Under the pieces are notes generated by a model, which was not told the origin of the DNA, searched no databases, and was given only the letters and a program-made list of their open reading frames with translations. From DYGX01 sp035325905 (lineage in GTDB: Bacteria; Chloroflexota; Anaerolineae; Aggregatilineales; Aggregatilineaceae), in the NCBI GenBank assembly GCA_035325905.1, contig DAOKYY010000094.1, positions 1 through 13,919 of the forward strand: DNA of 13,919 nucleotides, written 5' to 3'. Positions within the stretch are counted from its first letter, which is position 1. Each line of letters starts with the position of its first letter. The position numbers and the translations under genes are program-made. Positions 13,770-13,919 of the stretch are shown in pieces.

Positions 13770-13902
13770 GGTTGGCGGTTAGCCATTAGCAGATCCAAAA
13801 TCGGTGTTTTCGAGACCGCCGCTTGCTCATGGAAATGACAGACGCGGCTCTTCGCCTGTTGCTTCTAGCTAACCGCTAACTGCTGACTGCTAAGTGCTCT
13901 GT
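13770..13902. repeat. Inverted arrays of degenerate GCTAACY heptads flanking 77 bases
   Basis: Right array (13868-13902), read on plus: GCTAACC, GCTAACT, GCTGACT, GCTAAGT, GCTCTGT, five 7-base units in register. Left array (13770-13790), read on minus: GCTAATG, GCTAACC, GCCAACC. The arrays face each other; GTTGGCGGTTAGC (13771-13783) and GCTAACCGCTAAC (13868-13880) form a 13-bp inverted repeat with one mismatch. The 77 bases between contain no obvious gene, and the whole region 13623-13919 is otherwise without coding signal. It looks like an intergenic repeat of short-tandem or MITE-like type. Confidence 0.55.
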
Positions 13903-13919
13903 CGAAATGATCTGGCGAA

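Overview
The window looks like a high-GC Chloroflexota (Anaerolineae-like) chromosome. This is inferred from the A2-type caa3 oxidase cluster, the ECF sigma/anti-sigma pair whose anti-sigma has a DUF4367-like tail, and the general protein flavour; no marker gene here fixes the taxon. Coding density is high, and almost all long antisense frames are GC-driven shadows of real genes.

Layout. (1) Bases 1-2001, minus strand: an ECF sigma factor (TTG start), a coupled membrane anti-sigma-like protein, and a secreted protein of unknown function that runs off the left edge. (2) Bases 2002-2514: a 513-base divergent intergenic region holding a possible ECF-type promoter for the sigma gene, an AT-rich island with a perfect 8-bp dyad next to a consensus -10 box, and a structured leader of about 240 bases. 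(3) Bases 2515-6791, plus strand: a cytochrome c oxidase operon coxB-coxA-coxC-coxD, closed by a strong intrinsic terminator at 6814-6839. CoxB carries a C-terminal heme c domain (caa3 type) and CoxA has the YSHP signature of A2-type oxidases. (4) Bases 6895-13052, plus strand: a histidine operon hisG-hisD-hisC-hisB-(PTP-like phosphatase)-hisH-hisA, with every adjacent pair overlapping. It starts from a near-consensus promoter and is preceded by a 31-residue leader peptide with six His in eleven residues, then by an intrinsic terminator. This is the anatomy of a ribosome-mediated attenuator, and the promoter spacing implies that the leader mRNA begins at its AUG, i.e. it is leaderless. (5) Bases 13062-13622, minus strand: a convergent CDP-alcohol phosphatidyltransferase. 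(6) Bases 13623-13919: no gene; a 17-bp palindrome and two inverted arrays of degenerate GCTAACY heptads.

How it works together. The oxidase operon builds a terminal respiratory complex that accepts electrons through its own fused cytochrome c. The neighbouring ECF unit probably answers an envelope signal; whether it controls the oxidase is unknown. The his operon encodes most steps from PRPP and ATP to histidine, but hisF, hisI/hisE and a recognised histidinol-phosphate phosphatase are absent. The PTP-like gene embedded between hisB and hisH is therefore a candidate for the missing phosphatase, although its usual general-acid Asp appears to be Asn. The two most interesting signals are the apparently leaderless histidine attenuator and this embedded phosphatase.
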